DNA of 64,000 nucleotides from JAALLB01 sp017643495 (GTDB lineage: Bacteria > Pseudomonadota > Alphaproteobacteria > Rhizobiales > Rhizobiaceae), in NCBI GenBank assembly GCA_965216105.1, contig OZ244147.1:2480001-2544000 (forward strand). Reading direction: 5' to 3'. Below are positions 26,912-35,682 of the stretch, in pieces. A program made the position numbers and the translations under genes. Below the pieces are notes generated by a model. The model saw only the letters and a list, made by a program, of their open reading frames with translations. It was not told the DNA's origin and ran no database searches. The stretch's first letter is position 1. Each line of letters begins with the position of its first letter.

Positions 26912-28420
26912 ATGGATCTTGGTAACTTTCTGTCGGCCCTCACGCCCCTCAACATTGTTCTTGCATTGTTGGGTGTGGCGGCAGGCACGGTAATTGGATC
27001 AATTCCCGGGCTCACGGCAACAATGGCTGTTGCTGTGCTCGTGCCAATCACATTCAGCATGGAGCCAGCCTCTGCGCTTATTCTGCTCGGTGCCATTTAC
27101 ACCGGCGCCATATATGGCGGCGCCTATGCCGCCATATTGCTCAACACACCCGGAACACCATCCGCAATCGCGACCACCTTTGACGGTTATCCAATGGCCA
27201 AGCGGGGCGATGGTGATCTGGCTGTGGCCATTGCATGTTTCGCATCCGTTTTTGGTGGTCTGATAGGCGCGCTTGCTCTCCTATTTCTTGCCCCGCCATT
27301 GTCCCAGGTGGCATTGGCTTTTGGGCCGATCGAATATTTCTGGTTATCCGCATTCGGCCTTTCACTCATTGCTTCTCTTTCCAAGGGCAACCTTCTGAAA
27401 GGGCTTGCCGGTGGTGCATTTGGAATGATCCTTTCCACTGTCGGCGTTGCGGAAATATCTGCAGACATAAGGCTGACATTCGGTAGCCAAACCCTCATTG
27501 CCGGTTTTGGGGTGGTGGGTGCCCTCATCGGTCTTTACTGCATTCCCGTACTCATTGACCTGGTGGCTGTACCTGACCGTCACCTGAAAATGGAAAACGA
27601 CGTTAGGTCGGTGCGCATTCGAGAAGCTGCACAGATCACACTCAAATCGAAATTCAATCTATTGCGGTCATCCATCATAGGAACACTGGTTGGTATCCTG
27701 CCTGGTGCCGGAGGTTCGGTAGCGGGTCTTGTTGCCTATTCAGAAGCCAAGCGGAATGCGAGGGAAGACCAGAAATTCGGAGAAGGTGAAGCTGATGGCA
27801 TTATCGCCACCGAATCTTCCAACAATGCGACCGTTGGCGGGGGGTTCATACCAACCCTAGTATTGGGAATTCCCGGAACACCGCCCGATGCGGTGATCCT
27901 TGGTGCACTTCTGGTTCAGGGGGTCAGAACCGGCCCCACCCTTTTCCAGTCAGGTGGCTCCATCGTTTACACATTCATCTACGGATTGCTTATCGCAACC
28001 ATACTGATGCTGCCCGTTGGTCTTCTGATTGGCCGTTATGCTTACAAGTCAATTGTAGCGATTCCAAAGGCGATACTGGTTCCGGCAGTGGGCTTCATGA
28101 CCATCATAGGAACCTTTGCCATTAGAAACAGCATTTCAGACGTGATTATCATGATCTGCCTCGGGGTGTTTGGCTGGATTGTAGGGCGTTTCGGATTTGC
28201 AGCTTCGCCTATCGTTCTGGGTCTCATTCTTGGTCCGATCGCCGAACAAGGGTTTGTCCAAAGCTGGACAATCGGCGCTGCCACTAACAATCTCGCTGGC
28301 GTTTTCTTCGGACGTCCTATTTCCCAGGCAATTGTTGCGTTTACCCTGCTGACGCTGCTTTACCCGGCATTTTCAACCTGGAAACAGCGGAGAAAAACTG
28401 CAAAGGCAGGAGCAAACTGA
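26912..28420 (+). CDS. TTT transporter large membrane subunit (TctA)
   Basis: A 502-residue protein with about 12 helices. TctA signatures are GTVIGSIPGLTATMAVAVLVP near the N-terminus, NTPGTPSAIATTFDGYPMAKRG, and the repeat counterpart GILPGAGGSVAGLVAYSEAKR and GIPGTPPDAVILGALLVQG. It forms the translocation channel with the TctB-like protein whose start overlaps its stop by one base. Confidence 0.95.
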   Translation: MDLGNFLSALTPLNIVLALLGVAAGTVIGSIPGLTATMAVAVLVPITFSMEPASALILLGAIYTGAIYGGAYAAILLNTPGTPSAIATTFDGYPMAKRGDGDLAVAIACFASVFGGLIGALALLFLAPPLSQVALAFGPIEYFWLSAFGLSLIASLSKGNLLKGLAGGAFGMILSTVGVAEISADIRLTFGSQTLIAGFGVVGALIGLYCIPVLIDLVAVPDRHLKMENDVRSVRIREAAQITLKSKFNLLRSSIIGTLVGILPGAGGSVAGLVAYSEAKRNAREDQKFGEGEADGIIATESSNNATVGGGFIPTLVLGIPGTPPDAVILGALLVQGVRTGPTLFQSGGSIVYTFIYGLLIATILMLPVGLLIGRYAYKSIVAIPKAILVPAVGFMTIIGTFAIRNSISDVIIMICLGVFGWIVGRFGFAASPIVLGLILGPIAEQGFVQSWTIGAATNNLAGVFFGRPISQAIVAFTLLTLLYPAFSTWKQRRKTAKAGAN

Positions 28421-28878
28421 TGAGCAAGTCACGCATATTGAAAAGTGAAGGCAGCATCGGCTCGCTGCTTGTAAGTGCATTTTTTATCTTTGCCGGCATC
28501 ATGACACTCTATGACACAACCGGTTATTCGGATGTGGACTCAAAAGTGTTCCCGCAAACCGTGGCAATAATCCTGATTATCTGTGCCAGCGGTTCGATCA
28601 TCTACCAGTTCATGAGACCTTCAACAGAAGGCGGCTTCGGGCAAGGCATATGGTGGCGTCGCGTAATGCTCATTGTCACCATGCTGGTTGCCTGCCTTGC
28701 AATGCCTTATCTGGGCTTTCTTCTGGCCGGATCAATTGCATTTGCTGGCGGCCTGATATCCGCGATGCACGACCGATGGTCTGTGGGCTCTGCATTACTT
28801 TTCGGTTGTTGTGGTCTTCTCATAATGACGGCGTTCTATGCCCTGTTTCGGTATGCCTTGCTGGTTCCACTTCCCTAA
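28420..28878 (+). CDS. TTT transporter small membrane subunit (TctB)
   Basis: A 152-residue protein with four predicted helices and the TctB-family core TTGYSDVDSKVFPQTVAIILIICASGSIIYQF. It starts at the base where tctA ends and completes the TctCAB-type importer. The gap to the following dehydrogenase gene is 36 bp, consistent with one operon. Confidence 0.92.
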   Translation: MSKSRILKSEGSIGSLLVSAFFIFAGIMTLYDTTGYSDVDSKVFPQTVAIILIICASGSIIYQFMRPSTEGGFGQGIWWRRVMLIVTMLVACLAMPYLGFLLAGSIAFAGGLISAMHDRWSVGSALLFGCCGLLIMTAFYALFRYALLVPLP

Positions 28879-28914
28879 CCCTGGCACAGGCTTACCTACC
28901 TTAGAGATCCGATC

Positions 28915-30048
28915 ATGTTTTTTGATACAGAATTTCACTCGGCTGATGATGCCCGGGAAATTGCACAAAAACGCCTGCCCTGGATGATTTTTGATTATAT
29001 CGACGGGGCTGCAGGCACGGGATACGGTGAAGAACTGAACCGCAGAATGATCCGTGACCTCAGATTGAAAACACGTGTCCTGAACAATGTCGAGAAACGG
29101 AACATAACGGTCAAACTGTTTGGCAATCAAACAAAGTTGCCATTTGGAATCAGCCCGATGGGAATGTGCAATCTGGCAGGACACGGGACTGACCTTGCAT
29201 TGGCCAGACTGGCTGCGAAATACTCGATACCTCACGGAGTATCCACTGCGTCCTCCACATCCCTGGAAACCATTATCAGGCACGCTGAGGGCAATGCCTG
29301 GTTCCAGTTGTATTTCAGCGGCAATGAAGAATCATCCAACTCATTGATCAAACGAGCCGAAGATGCCGGGTACAAAACACTGGTCCTTACCGTCGACGTA
29401 CCAGAAGTTGCACGCCGGCCAAGAGAACTCAGACGGGGCTTCAAAATGCCTTTCCGTATTGGGCCAAGGCAGTTTGTTGACTTTGCGGTACACCCCACAT
29501 GGTCACTTTCAACCCTTTTTCACGGACGGCCGGAGCTTGCCAACTTTGGCGGAGCCTTTGGGGAGTTTGATCGCACGAGCAGCCGCGCAGGCGCGGACTG
29601 GAATTTTCTTTCCAGAATCAGGGATCGATGGACCGGAAACCTGGTTGTAAAAGGTGTACTCGACACGGACGACGCAGTTCGGCTCAAGAAACAGGGTGTA
29701 GATGCCATTCAAGTATCAAGCCATGGCGGACGTCAGCTGGACAGTGCCATCCCGCCCATTCAGGCACTTCAAAACATACGGGCTGCGGTTGGAAAAGAAT
29801 ATCCCCTGTTCTTCGATACCGGACTTCGAAGCGGTGAAGATATAATCAAGGCATATGCAATGGGCGCCAGCTTTGTGTTTCTGGGCAGGCCTTTTTCCTT
29901 TGCAAGAGCTGCATCGGGAATTTCCGGGCCAGAGAGACTTGCCAACATTCTTGCTGAAGAAACAAGTATTGTACTCGCACAACTGGGTATTACCGATATT
30001 GCTTCGGTTTCCAGTGCGCTTACTTCCGATGGAGCAAAAAATGGTTGA
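28915..30048 (+). CDS. FMN-dependent L-2-hydroxyacid dehydrogenase/oxidase
   Basis: A 377-residue TIM-barrel flavoprotein of the LldD/glycolate-oxidase family, oxidising an L-2-hydroxy acid to the 2-oxo acid. Family motifs are RLPWMIFDYIDGAAG, GISPMGMCNLAGHGTDLALARLA, WFQLYFSG, LTVDVPEVARRPRE and the active-site IQVSSHGGRQLD with the catalytic histidine and FMN/substrate arginine. Length is typical. It overlaps the D-specific dehydrogenase by 8 bp. Exact substrate (lactate, glycolate, malate-like) is unknown. Confidence 0.92.
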   Translation: MFFDTEFHSADDAREIAQKRLPWMIFDYIDGAAGTGYGEELNRRMIRDLRLKTRVLNNVEKRNITVKLFGNQTKLPFGISPMGMCNLAGHGTDLALARLAAKYSIPHGVSTASSTSLETIIRHAEGNAWFQLYFSGNEESSNSLIKRAEDAGYKTLVLTVDVPEVARRPRELRRGFKMPFRIGPRQFVDFAVHPTWSLSTLFHGRPELANFGGAFGEFDRTSSRAGADWNFLSRIRDRWTGNLVVKGVLDTDDAVRLKKQGVDAIQVSSHGGRQLDSAIPPIQALQNIRAAVGKEYPLFFDTGLRSGEDIIKAYAMGASFVFLGRPFSFARAASGISGPERLANILAEETSIVLAQLGITDIASVSSALTSDGAKNG

Positions 30049-31480
30049 ATCAGCCGAAACTGGCACGTTTGCAAAAGCTGTCGGCGACCTCAAGAAACTG
30101 CTTGGAGAATCTGGCTGGAAAGAAGGTTCCGACGTAGCGATGTATCTTGATGATCCGCGCGGCAGATTTATGGGCAGATCGAACTTCGTGGTACTTCCCA
30201 AAAATGTTTCGGAAGTATCGGAAATCGTCAAAATCTGTAGTGAATACAAACTCCCGCTTATCCCCTACGGTGGCGGCACAGGCGTGGTAGCTGGGCAATT
30301 GTCGATTGATAATTCTGATCTTGTTGTTGTTTCGCTGGAACGCATGAACAAGGTAAGGGAAATTTCCGCTGAAAACTCGACACTTGTTGCCGAGGCAGGA
30401 TGCATACTGGCAAACTTGAAAGCTGCAGCACTAGAAAAGGGATTGATCTTTCCACTTGGAATGGCTTCCGAAGGAAGTTGTCGCATTGGCGGAAACCTCG
30501 CAACAAATGCTGGTGGAATCCAGGTTCTGCGCCACGGGAATGCACGTGACCTTTGTGTCGGGATAGAAGCCGTTCTGCCGGATGGCAGCATATTCAGCGA
30601 GCTAGCCCCCCTTCGCAAAAACAATACCGGATACGACTTGCGCCACCTCTTGATCGGCAGTGAGGGAACGCTTGGCATCATCACTGCCGCAACCCTGACT
30701 CTGAAACCGGCTCCTCAAGAAACAGTAACGCTTTTTTCGGCCATCCAGTCTCCATCCACAGCGGTGAATTTGCTGGGAAAATTGCGCAATGATCTTGGAG
30801 ACAGCGTTGATGCCATCGAGTTGATGAGTGACCTTGGTGTACAGCTAGTCAATCGTCATCTTGCCGACACCGTTTTTCCGCTTGGTGAAACTTCCCCCTG
30901 GTACCTCCTGATTGAATTTTGCGGTAGCACCGGGCTTCGCGAAGAAGTTGAACAGGCAATAATGCGGCATTTCGATAGCGGTATCATTTCAGACGTGGTA
31001 ATTGCCGAGTCAGAAGCCCAGAGACTTGCATTGTGGCGTCTGAGAGAAGAAACACCAGAGGCCAACCGGCGCGAAGGTGCCATATGCAGCAGTGATACGT
31101 CAGTACCGATTGGCAGAATCGAGGAATTCATTGCGCGAGTTGAGGCCAATCTGGAAGCGATCCAGCCCGGTTTGCGTGTAAACAGCTACGGACATATCGG
31201 CGACGGAAACATCCATCACAACGTATTTCCACCGGAAGGAACTTCCAAGGCAGATTATGTTGAGCAATTATCTGACAATATCGAAGCAGTTAGAATGGCA
31301 ATCAACGAAGCCACAAATGACTGCAATGGCTCCATAAGTGCAGAGCATGGTATTGGCCGGCTGAAAACAAATGACTTGTCACGATTTGCCGACCCGGCGA
31401 AACTTTCTGTAATGAAAAAGATCAAGAAGGCGCTGGATCCAGATAATATCATGAATCCCGGCGCCTTGTTCGACAGGTAG
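30041..31480 (+). CDS. FAD-linked D-2-hydroxyacid dehydrogenase (GlcD/DLD family)
   Basis: A 479-residue FAD protein with a PCMH-type FAD-binding domain (about 35-215, LPLIPYGGGTGVVAGQL and GGNLATNAGGIQVLRHG) and a C-terminal oxidase domain. The metal-binding NSYGHIGDGNIHHNVF and the terminal GSISAEHGIGRLK with ALDPDNIMNPGALF place it with D-lactate/D-2-hydroxyglutarate/glycolate dehydrogenases. ATG 30041 is preferred because GGAG lies 6 nt upstream; it overlaps the preceding stop by 8 bp. Paired with an L-specific enzyme, it may let the cell oxidise both enantiomers of an imported hydroxy acid. Confidence 0.93.
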   Translation: MVESAETGTFAKAVGDLKKLLGESGWKEGSDVAMYLDDPRGRFMGRSNFVVLPKNVSEVSEIVKICSEYKLPLIPYGGGTGVVAGQLSIDNSDLVVVSLERMNKVREISAENSTLVAEAGCILANLKAAALEKGLIFPLGMASEGSCRIGGNLATNAGGIQVLRHGNARDLCVGIEAVLPDGSIFSELAPLRKNNTGYDLRHLLIGSEGTLGIITAATLTLKPAPQETVTLFSAIQSPSTAVNLLGKLRNDLGDSVDAIELMSDLGVQLVNRHLADTVFPLGETSPWYLLIEFCGSTGLREEVEQAIMRHFDSGIISDVVIAESEAQRLALWRLREETPEANRREGAICSSDTSVPIGRIEEFIARVEANLEAIQPGLRVNSYGHIGDGNIHHNVFPPEGTSKADYVEQLSDNIEAVRMAINEATNDCNGSISAEHGIGRLKTNDLSRFADPAKLSVMKKIKKALDPDNIMNPGALFDR

Positions 31481-31491
31481 TTGCCGTCCGC

Positions 31492-32409
31492 TCAGATGGT
31501 TACCCTGTGCTGTGCGACTGCCCGCGGATAAACACCACTTTCATAAGGCGGCATTGAAACACGGCGAGGTGTGTATTCTCCGCTTTCCGTTACTTTGCGA
31601 ACATGTTCTGCAATTTCTTCCATGGGTGCGAACCATACGTCTCCGGCAGCAACTTCCTGTTCAAGGAAATTGGCAACAACCTCCCACCGGGCCAATCTTC
31701 CCGTTGCGAAGGGATGCACTACAGCCACCCACAAACCACCATATTTTTTCATGGCGTTGAACTCCTGGACATAGGGTTCAAAACCAGTGCTGGGCGGGTG
31801 GATGTTTCCCATGTAGCCAAGGTCTTCGGATTGGACAAATTGTGGCCAGTCATCCAATCCCCAATGGGTTGGAAGTTCAATCAGGCTTCCCTTGGGTGTT
31901 TCAAGCACATAAGGAACATCATCGCCCATCAATGACGCGTCGTAGTTGAAACCGCGCTCAGCCAGCAAGGTGCAGGAAACATCGGACATGTTGTAAAGCG
32001 GAGCACGCCAACCACGAGGAGGCTTTCCGGTAGCGCGTTTGATGATCTCAATACCGGTATCCAGCCAATGTGCTTCCTCTTCCGGCGAAATCTCGTTGGG
32101 ATGTTCATGGATATAGCCGTGATGGCCGATTTCATTGCCGCCTTCGAGAATTGTTTCAACGGCAGCCGGGTAACGCTCAATACACCATGCAGGGATGAAG
32201 AATGACTGTCGTATTCCGAGCCGACGGTAGGTCTCAACAATACGGGGTATGGCGATTTCGGGACCATATTGCAGCATTGAGGTCGTCGCCACCTTGCGAT
32301 GGCTGTCTTTTTGATGGGCAATGTGAACCAGACTGTCTGCATCCATGTCAAAGGTTACACAAGCGGCACATTTTGCTCCATTTGGCCAAGGTACAGGATT
32401 TGCAATCAT
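31492..32409 (-). CDS. CE4 polysaccharide-deacetylase-family hydrolase
   Basis: A 305-residue cytosolic protein (no signal peptide) of the CE4 superfamily, closest in layout to the HpPgdA/PuuE-like branch. Motifs are VTFDMDADS (catalytic base and metal Asp), EIGHHGYIHEHP (metal histidines) and GWRAPLYNMS. Members of this branch include peptidoglycan deacetylase-like and cyclic amide/imide hydrolases. The ATG at 32409 overlaps the upstream SDR stop by four bases. Being last in an operon with a ureohydrolase and two SDRs, and cytosolic, it more likely acts on a small amide or imide than on cell wall. Confidence 0.88.
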   Translation of the reverse strand: MIANPVPWPNGAKCAACVTFDMDADSLVHIAHQKDSHRKVATTSMLQYGPEIAIPRIVETYRRLGIRQSFFIPAWCIERYPAAVETILEGGNEIGHHGYIHEHPNEISPEEEAHWLDTGIEIIKRATGKPPRGWRAPLYNMSDVSCTLLAERGFNYDASLMGDDVPYVLETPKGSLIELPTHWGLDDWPQFVQSEDLGYMGNIHPPSTGFEPYVQEFNAMKKYGGLWVAVVHPFATGRLARWEVVANFLEQEVAAGDVWFAPMEEIAEHVRKVTESGEYTPRRVSMPPYESGVYPRAVAQHRVTI

Positions 32410-33146
32410 GGCATTATACTCCCACCATTCACGCCCAACCCCTGCCCGGTGATGTAAGAACCATCCGGACCAGCGAGAAACAGGGCCATTCGGGCAACTT
32501 CTTCCGGCTCTCCAAAACGCGCGAGCGGTATTGCCATTTCTTTTTTGCGCCATTCCGGCGTCATGTTTTCTGCTGCCAGCATTGCAGTATCTATTGGTCC
32601 GGGGCAGAGCGCGTTTACAAGAATGTCCGGTGCAAATTCCTTTGCCCAGGAACGCGTCAGTCCCAATACGGCATGTTTGCTGGCGACGTAGGGAGAAAAG
32701 GTTTCCCTGCCGTAATAAGCCATGTCTGAAGCAGTCAGAATGACCCTGCCTCCCCGGCCCTGCATGGCACGAATGGCCTCACGCCCAACCAGAAAACTTC
32801 CCCTCAGATTGACAGCAACAACATGGTCAAATTCCTCGGTTGACGTGTCCAACAACGGAGCTTCATGAATTATGCCGGCACAATGAACCAATATGTCGAG
32901 TGGAGGAAGCTCGGCACCAAACTCCGCGAAGAGGGAAAGAACCGCATTTTCATCTGCGACATTGCACTCTCGCCCAATGGCTGACCCATTCTTTTCATCA
33001 ATTTTTGCAAGCGTATCTGCTGTATCGGCCAAATCAGCACAGACGACCGTTGCATCGGCTTCTGCAAGTACACACGCGCATGCTGCCCCAATACCGTTCG
33101 CCGCGCCTGTTACCAACGCCAGCTTTCCTTCAAGTGAACCGGTCAT
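32406..33146 (-). CDS. SDR-family oxidoreductase
   Basis: A 246-residue classical short-chain dehydrogenase: NAD(P)-binding TGAANGIGAACA near the N-terminus, NAG-equivalent VHCAGII, catalytic Ser in ILTASDM and the YVASK motif. Aspartate in VVCADLAD after the second strand suggests NAD(H). It overlaps its neighbours by four bases on each side. Substrate unknown, presumably an alcohol intermediate of the ureohydrolase pathway. Confidence 0.92.
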   Translation of the reverse strand: MTGSLEGKLALVTGAANGIGAACACVLAEADATVVCADLADTADTLAKIDEKNGSAIGRECNVADENAVLSLFAEFGAELPPLDILVHCAGIIHEAPLLDTSTEEFDHVVAVNLRGSFLVGREAIRAMQGRGGRVILTASDMAYYGRETFSPYVASKHAVLGLTRSWAKEFAPDILVNALCPGPIDTAMLAAENMTPEWRKKEMAIPLARFGEPEEVARMALFLAGPDGSYITGQGLGVNGGSIMP

Positions 33147-33925
33147 GCCATCACCTCTCCCCTGTCCAGTCCATAAGCCTGCCCCGTGATATCCCGGGCA
33201 GCATCTGATGCCAGGAAGAGATAGAGGGGAGCCATGTCATCGGGTTCCAGCAAGCCATCAAGTACCTGGGCAGAAACTATTTCTTTCAGAAGTTCCGATT
33301 CTTCCCTGCCCGTTTGTCTCGACATGCTGGCCAGAGACATCATGGCAGCTTCTGTCTTTACCCAGCCCGGACACACGGCATTTACGGTAATTCCCTTTGG
33401 ACCAAGCTCATGGGCGATCGATCGCATGAAACCGATATTGGCATGCTTCGTTGCGCAATAGGCTGAAAACTCGCCCACTGCAGTACGTCCCCATATCGAT
33501 GAAGTAAGAATGATCCGACCACCCTCGGGGATTTTTGGCAAGGCGTGTCGGGTTACGAGAAACGTACCATTTACATTGATATCAACGATACGACGAAAAG
33601 TTTCCTCCACTTGTGCATTGGCATCTGCAAGTGGCGTTGTACGCTCAAGACCGGCATTGTTTATCAATACGTCAATCCGGGAAAAGCCGGACATCGCTTC
33701 CTGAACTTGCGCGGAATCGGTAATGTCGCAGCGCAAACCTGAAACCTTGTTGCCTGCCTCGCCTGACATTCTTTCGGCGGCTTCAGATACACCTTCGCCG
33801 CTTGCAAGAATTGTTACTTCAGCGCCAGCAGTGGCAAACGCCTTGGCCACCCCGTAGCCAATTCCCCGGCTCGCACCGGTCACAATCACGGTTTTTCCGG
33901 AAAAATCATATGTGACGTTGCTCAT
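33143..33925 (-). CDS. SDR-family oxidoreductase
   Basis: A 260-residue classical short-chain dehydrogenase: TGASRGIGYGVA, NNAG, catalytic Ser in ILTSSIWG and YCATK. It resembles the 3-oxoacyl-ACP reductase/gluconate dehydrogenase branch. Overlaps of four bases with both the ureohydrolase and the second SDR indicate tight operon coupling. Confidence 0.92.
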   Translation of the reverse strand: MSNVTYDFSGKTVIVTGASRGIGYGVAKAFATAGAEVTILASGEGVSEAAERMSGEAGNKVSGLRCDITDSAQVQEAMSGFSRIDVLINNAGLERTTPLADANAQVEETFRRIVDINVNGTFLVTRHALPKIPEGGRIILTSSIWGRTAVGEFSAYCATKHANIGFMRSIAHELGPKGITVNAVCPGWVKTEAAMMSLASMSRQTGREESELLKEIVSAQVLDGLLEPDDMAPLYLFLASDAARDITGQAYGLDRGEVMA

Positions 33926-34893
33926 GATGCATCACCACCGACACGATTGTGCATGATCCGTCCAATGGTGTTCATCAGGATCTGGGCAGCCAGTATCGCA
34001 GTGGTGCCCGTGTGGTCATAATCAGGTGCCACTTCCACACAGTCCATTCCCACAATTTCACCACGCTTGGTAAGCCCGTCCAGAAGTTCGAGTACCTCGT
34101 AGTAAAGAAAGCCGCCATGACTTGGTGTTCCTGTTCCTGGAGCAATCGACGGATCGAAGCCGTCAATGTCTATGGTCACATAGTAGCGGATGCCTGCAGG
34201 AATTCGCTCCAGCATGCTTTCAACACCCATTTTCCGGAACTGTCGTACGGAAACAATGTCGGACCCCATTGCACGTGCTTCCTCATACCCTTCCCTGGCT
34301 GTGGAACTGACATTGCGGATACCGATTTGGCTAAGACCCGTAACATAGTCTTTTTCTGCAGCACGGCGCATCGGATTTCCGTGGCCATACCGCACACCAT
34401 GCCTTTCATCCACAAAGTCCAGATGCGCATCAATCTGAACGATATGGATCGGTTCCTGGTCACTGAACGCGTTGATACAGGGAATGTTGACCGAGTGATC
34501 TCCACCGAGCACGACGGGCAAGGCTCCAGCCTTGAGAATTTGGCGTACTCCCTTTTCGATATTGGCGTGGCTTTTTTCTGTGTTCGTGTGAACTATGTCC
34601 GCATCCCCGATATCGACGATCCGAACCTTGTCGACCGGCAGGTAGGTGACGCCATCTTCGTGGTCGTATGCTCCGCCATGGCCGAATGAAAACAGTGTGG
34701 AAGCCTCGCGAATGCCCCTTGGCCCGAAGCGGGCGCCTGAGCGCCACTGTGTACCAAAATCAAATGGCGCACCCAGAATGGCAACATCTGCGTCAATGTT
34801 TGACCAGTCAGGTACATACGGGTTTTTGCCAAAAGTGGAGATGCCGACAAAAGGCAAATCCAGTCGGCCATCATCATATCCGTGTCCGCTCAT
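33922..34893 (-). CDS. Ureohydrolase (agmatinase/guanidino-acid hydrolase family), copy 1
   Basis: A 323-residue arginase-fold enzyme that should release urea from a guanidino compound. All manganese (or nickel) ligands are present: H133 in GGDHSVN, D155-H157-D159 in QIDAHLDF and D242-D244-D247 in IDIDGFDP. The start ATG 34893 is chosen because family homology begins there; the upstream extension overlaps the TetR gene. Substrate differs from classical agmatinase as far as the loop after DAHLD (VDERHGVRYGHGNP) can tell. First gene of the minus-strand arm of the TetR locus. Confidence 0.88.
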   Translation of the reverse strand: MSGHGYDDGRLDLPFVGISTFGKNPYVPDWSNIDADVAILGAPFDFGTQWRSGARFGPRGIREASTLFSFGHGGAYDHEDGVTYLPVDKVRIVDIGDADIVHTNTEKSHANIEKGVRQILKAGALPVVLGGDHSVNIPCINAFSDQEPIHIVQIDAHLDFVDERHGVRYGHGNPMRRAAEKDYVTGLSQIGIRNVSSTAREGYEEARAMGSDIVSVRQFRKMGVESMLERIPAGIRYYVTIDIDGFDPSIAPGTGTPSHGGFLYYEVLELLDGLTKRGEIVGMDCVEVAPDYDHTGTTAILAAQILMNTIGRIMHNRVGGDAS

Positions 34894-34906
34894 CACGCAG
34901 TCCTGC

Positions 34907-35530
34907 TCATGTATTGACTTCCTTGTTTGAAAATATTGCCCAGACATCCCGACGGAAGATCTGCTCCGCTTCATCTTCCCCCTGCTCATCATCAGAGATG
35001 AACTGGAAGAAACGAATATTCTGCATTTCAAAGAGTGTATCTGCGAAGCCTGCTGTATCTACTTCAGCGGAAAGAAAACCATTCGACTGATATCTCTCAA
35101 TTAGTTCTGCCATGATGGCTATGAGGACACGGTCCAGCGCCTTGTATGTCTGTCCGAACTCCCTGCCACCATGCAGAATCGTCGCAGCAATCACCTCGCG
35201 CCAGGTACGTTTCGTCAGATAGGTCATGGCATGCCTGCGCATGATCCGGCCGAACTCGGCGACAGCCTCGCGGATGTCTTCCGGCAGGTCTTCCGTTAGC
35301 GCCTTAAGCTGGGCAATCAGCCGGTCATCACTCTCCTTGACGAGGGCCAGCAAGAGGTTCGCCTTGGTGCCATAGTAATTATAGACAGTAACGGGTGAGA
35401 TATTCACTTCCGCCGCAATACTCTCAATGGTTACAGCATCATAGCCTTCACTACGAAACCGCGCGCGGGCAGCATTCAATATTCGCCTAGAACGGTCGAT
35501 CTTCTGTCGCTCACGAAGGCCCACAGCCAT
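34907..35530 (-). CDS. TetR-family transcriptional regulator
   Basis: A 207-residue regulator. The N-terminal HTH (about 10-60) reads RILNAARARFRSEGYDAVTIESIAAEVNISPVTVYNYYGTKANLL; the C-terminal ligand domain is helical. ATG 35530 has GAGGAG at 8 nt; a GTG-type extension to 35572 is less likely. It lies 13 bp before the ureohydrolase/SDR/CE4 genes and opposite the ABC importer operon. A perfect dyad in the shared promoter is its probable operator. Confidence 0.92.
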   Translation of the reverse strand: MAVGLRERQKIDRSRRILNAARARFRSEGYDAVTIESIAAEVNISPVTVYNYYGTKANLLLALVKESDDRLIAQLKALTEDLPEDIREAVAEFGRIMRRHAMTYLTKRTWREVIAATILHGGREFGQTYKALDRVLIAIMAELIERYQSNGFLSAEVDTAGFADTLFEMQNIRFFQFISDDEQGEDEAEQIFRRDVWAIFSNKEVNT

Positions 35531-35623
35531 CCCAGCCACTCCTCTCAATCGCCGAGTCAACACGCCCGACACTCCAAGTACGTCAACAATAACAAAAAAA
35601 GTGTAGACAACAAGAACTTTTAG

Positions 35624-35643
35624 TGACTAAACTTTATTAGTCA
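35624..35643. promoter_or_regulatory. Candidate TetR operator
   Basis: TGACTAA and TTAGTCA are perfect 7-bp arms around the 6-nt spacer ACTTTA, in the 152-bp divergent promoter between the TetR gene and the ABC importer operon, about 40 bp upstream of the binding-protein start. Symmetry, spacing and location match TetR-family operators, so one repressor could control both arms. Confidence 0.55.
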
Positions 35644-35682
35644 ATACAAATTCCTGCACAAAGGATCGATGGGAGGTTACCA

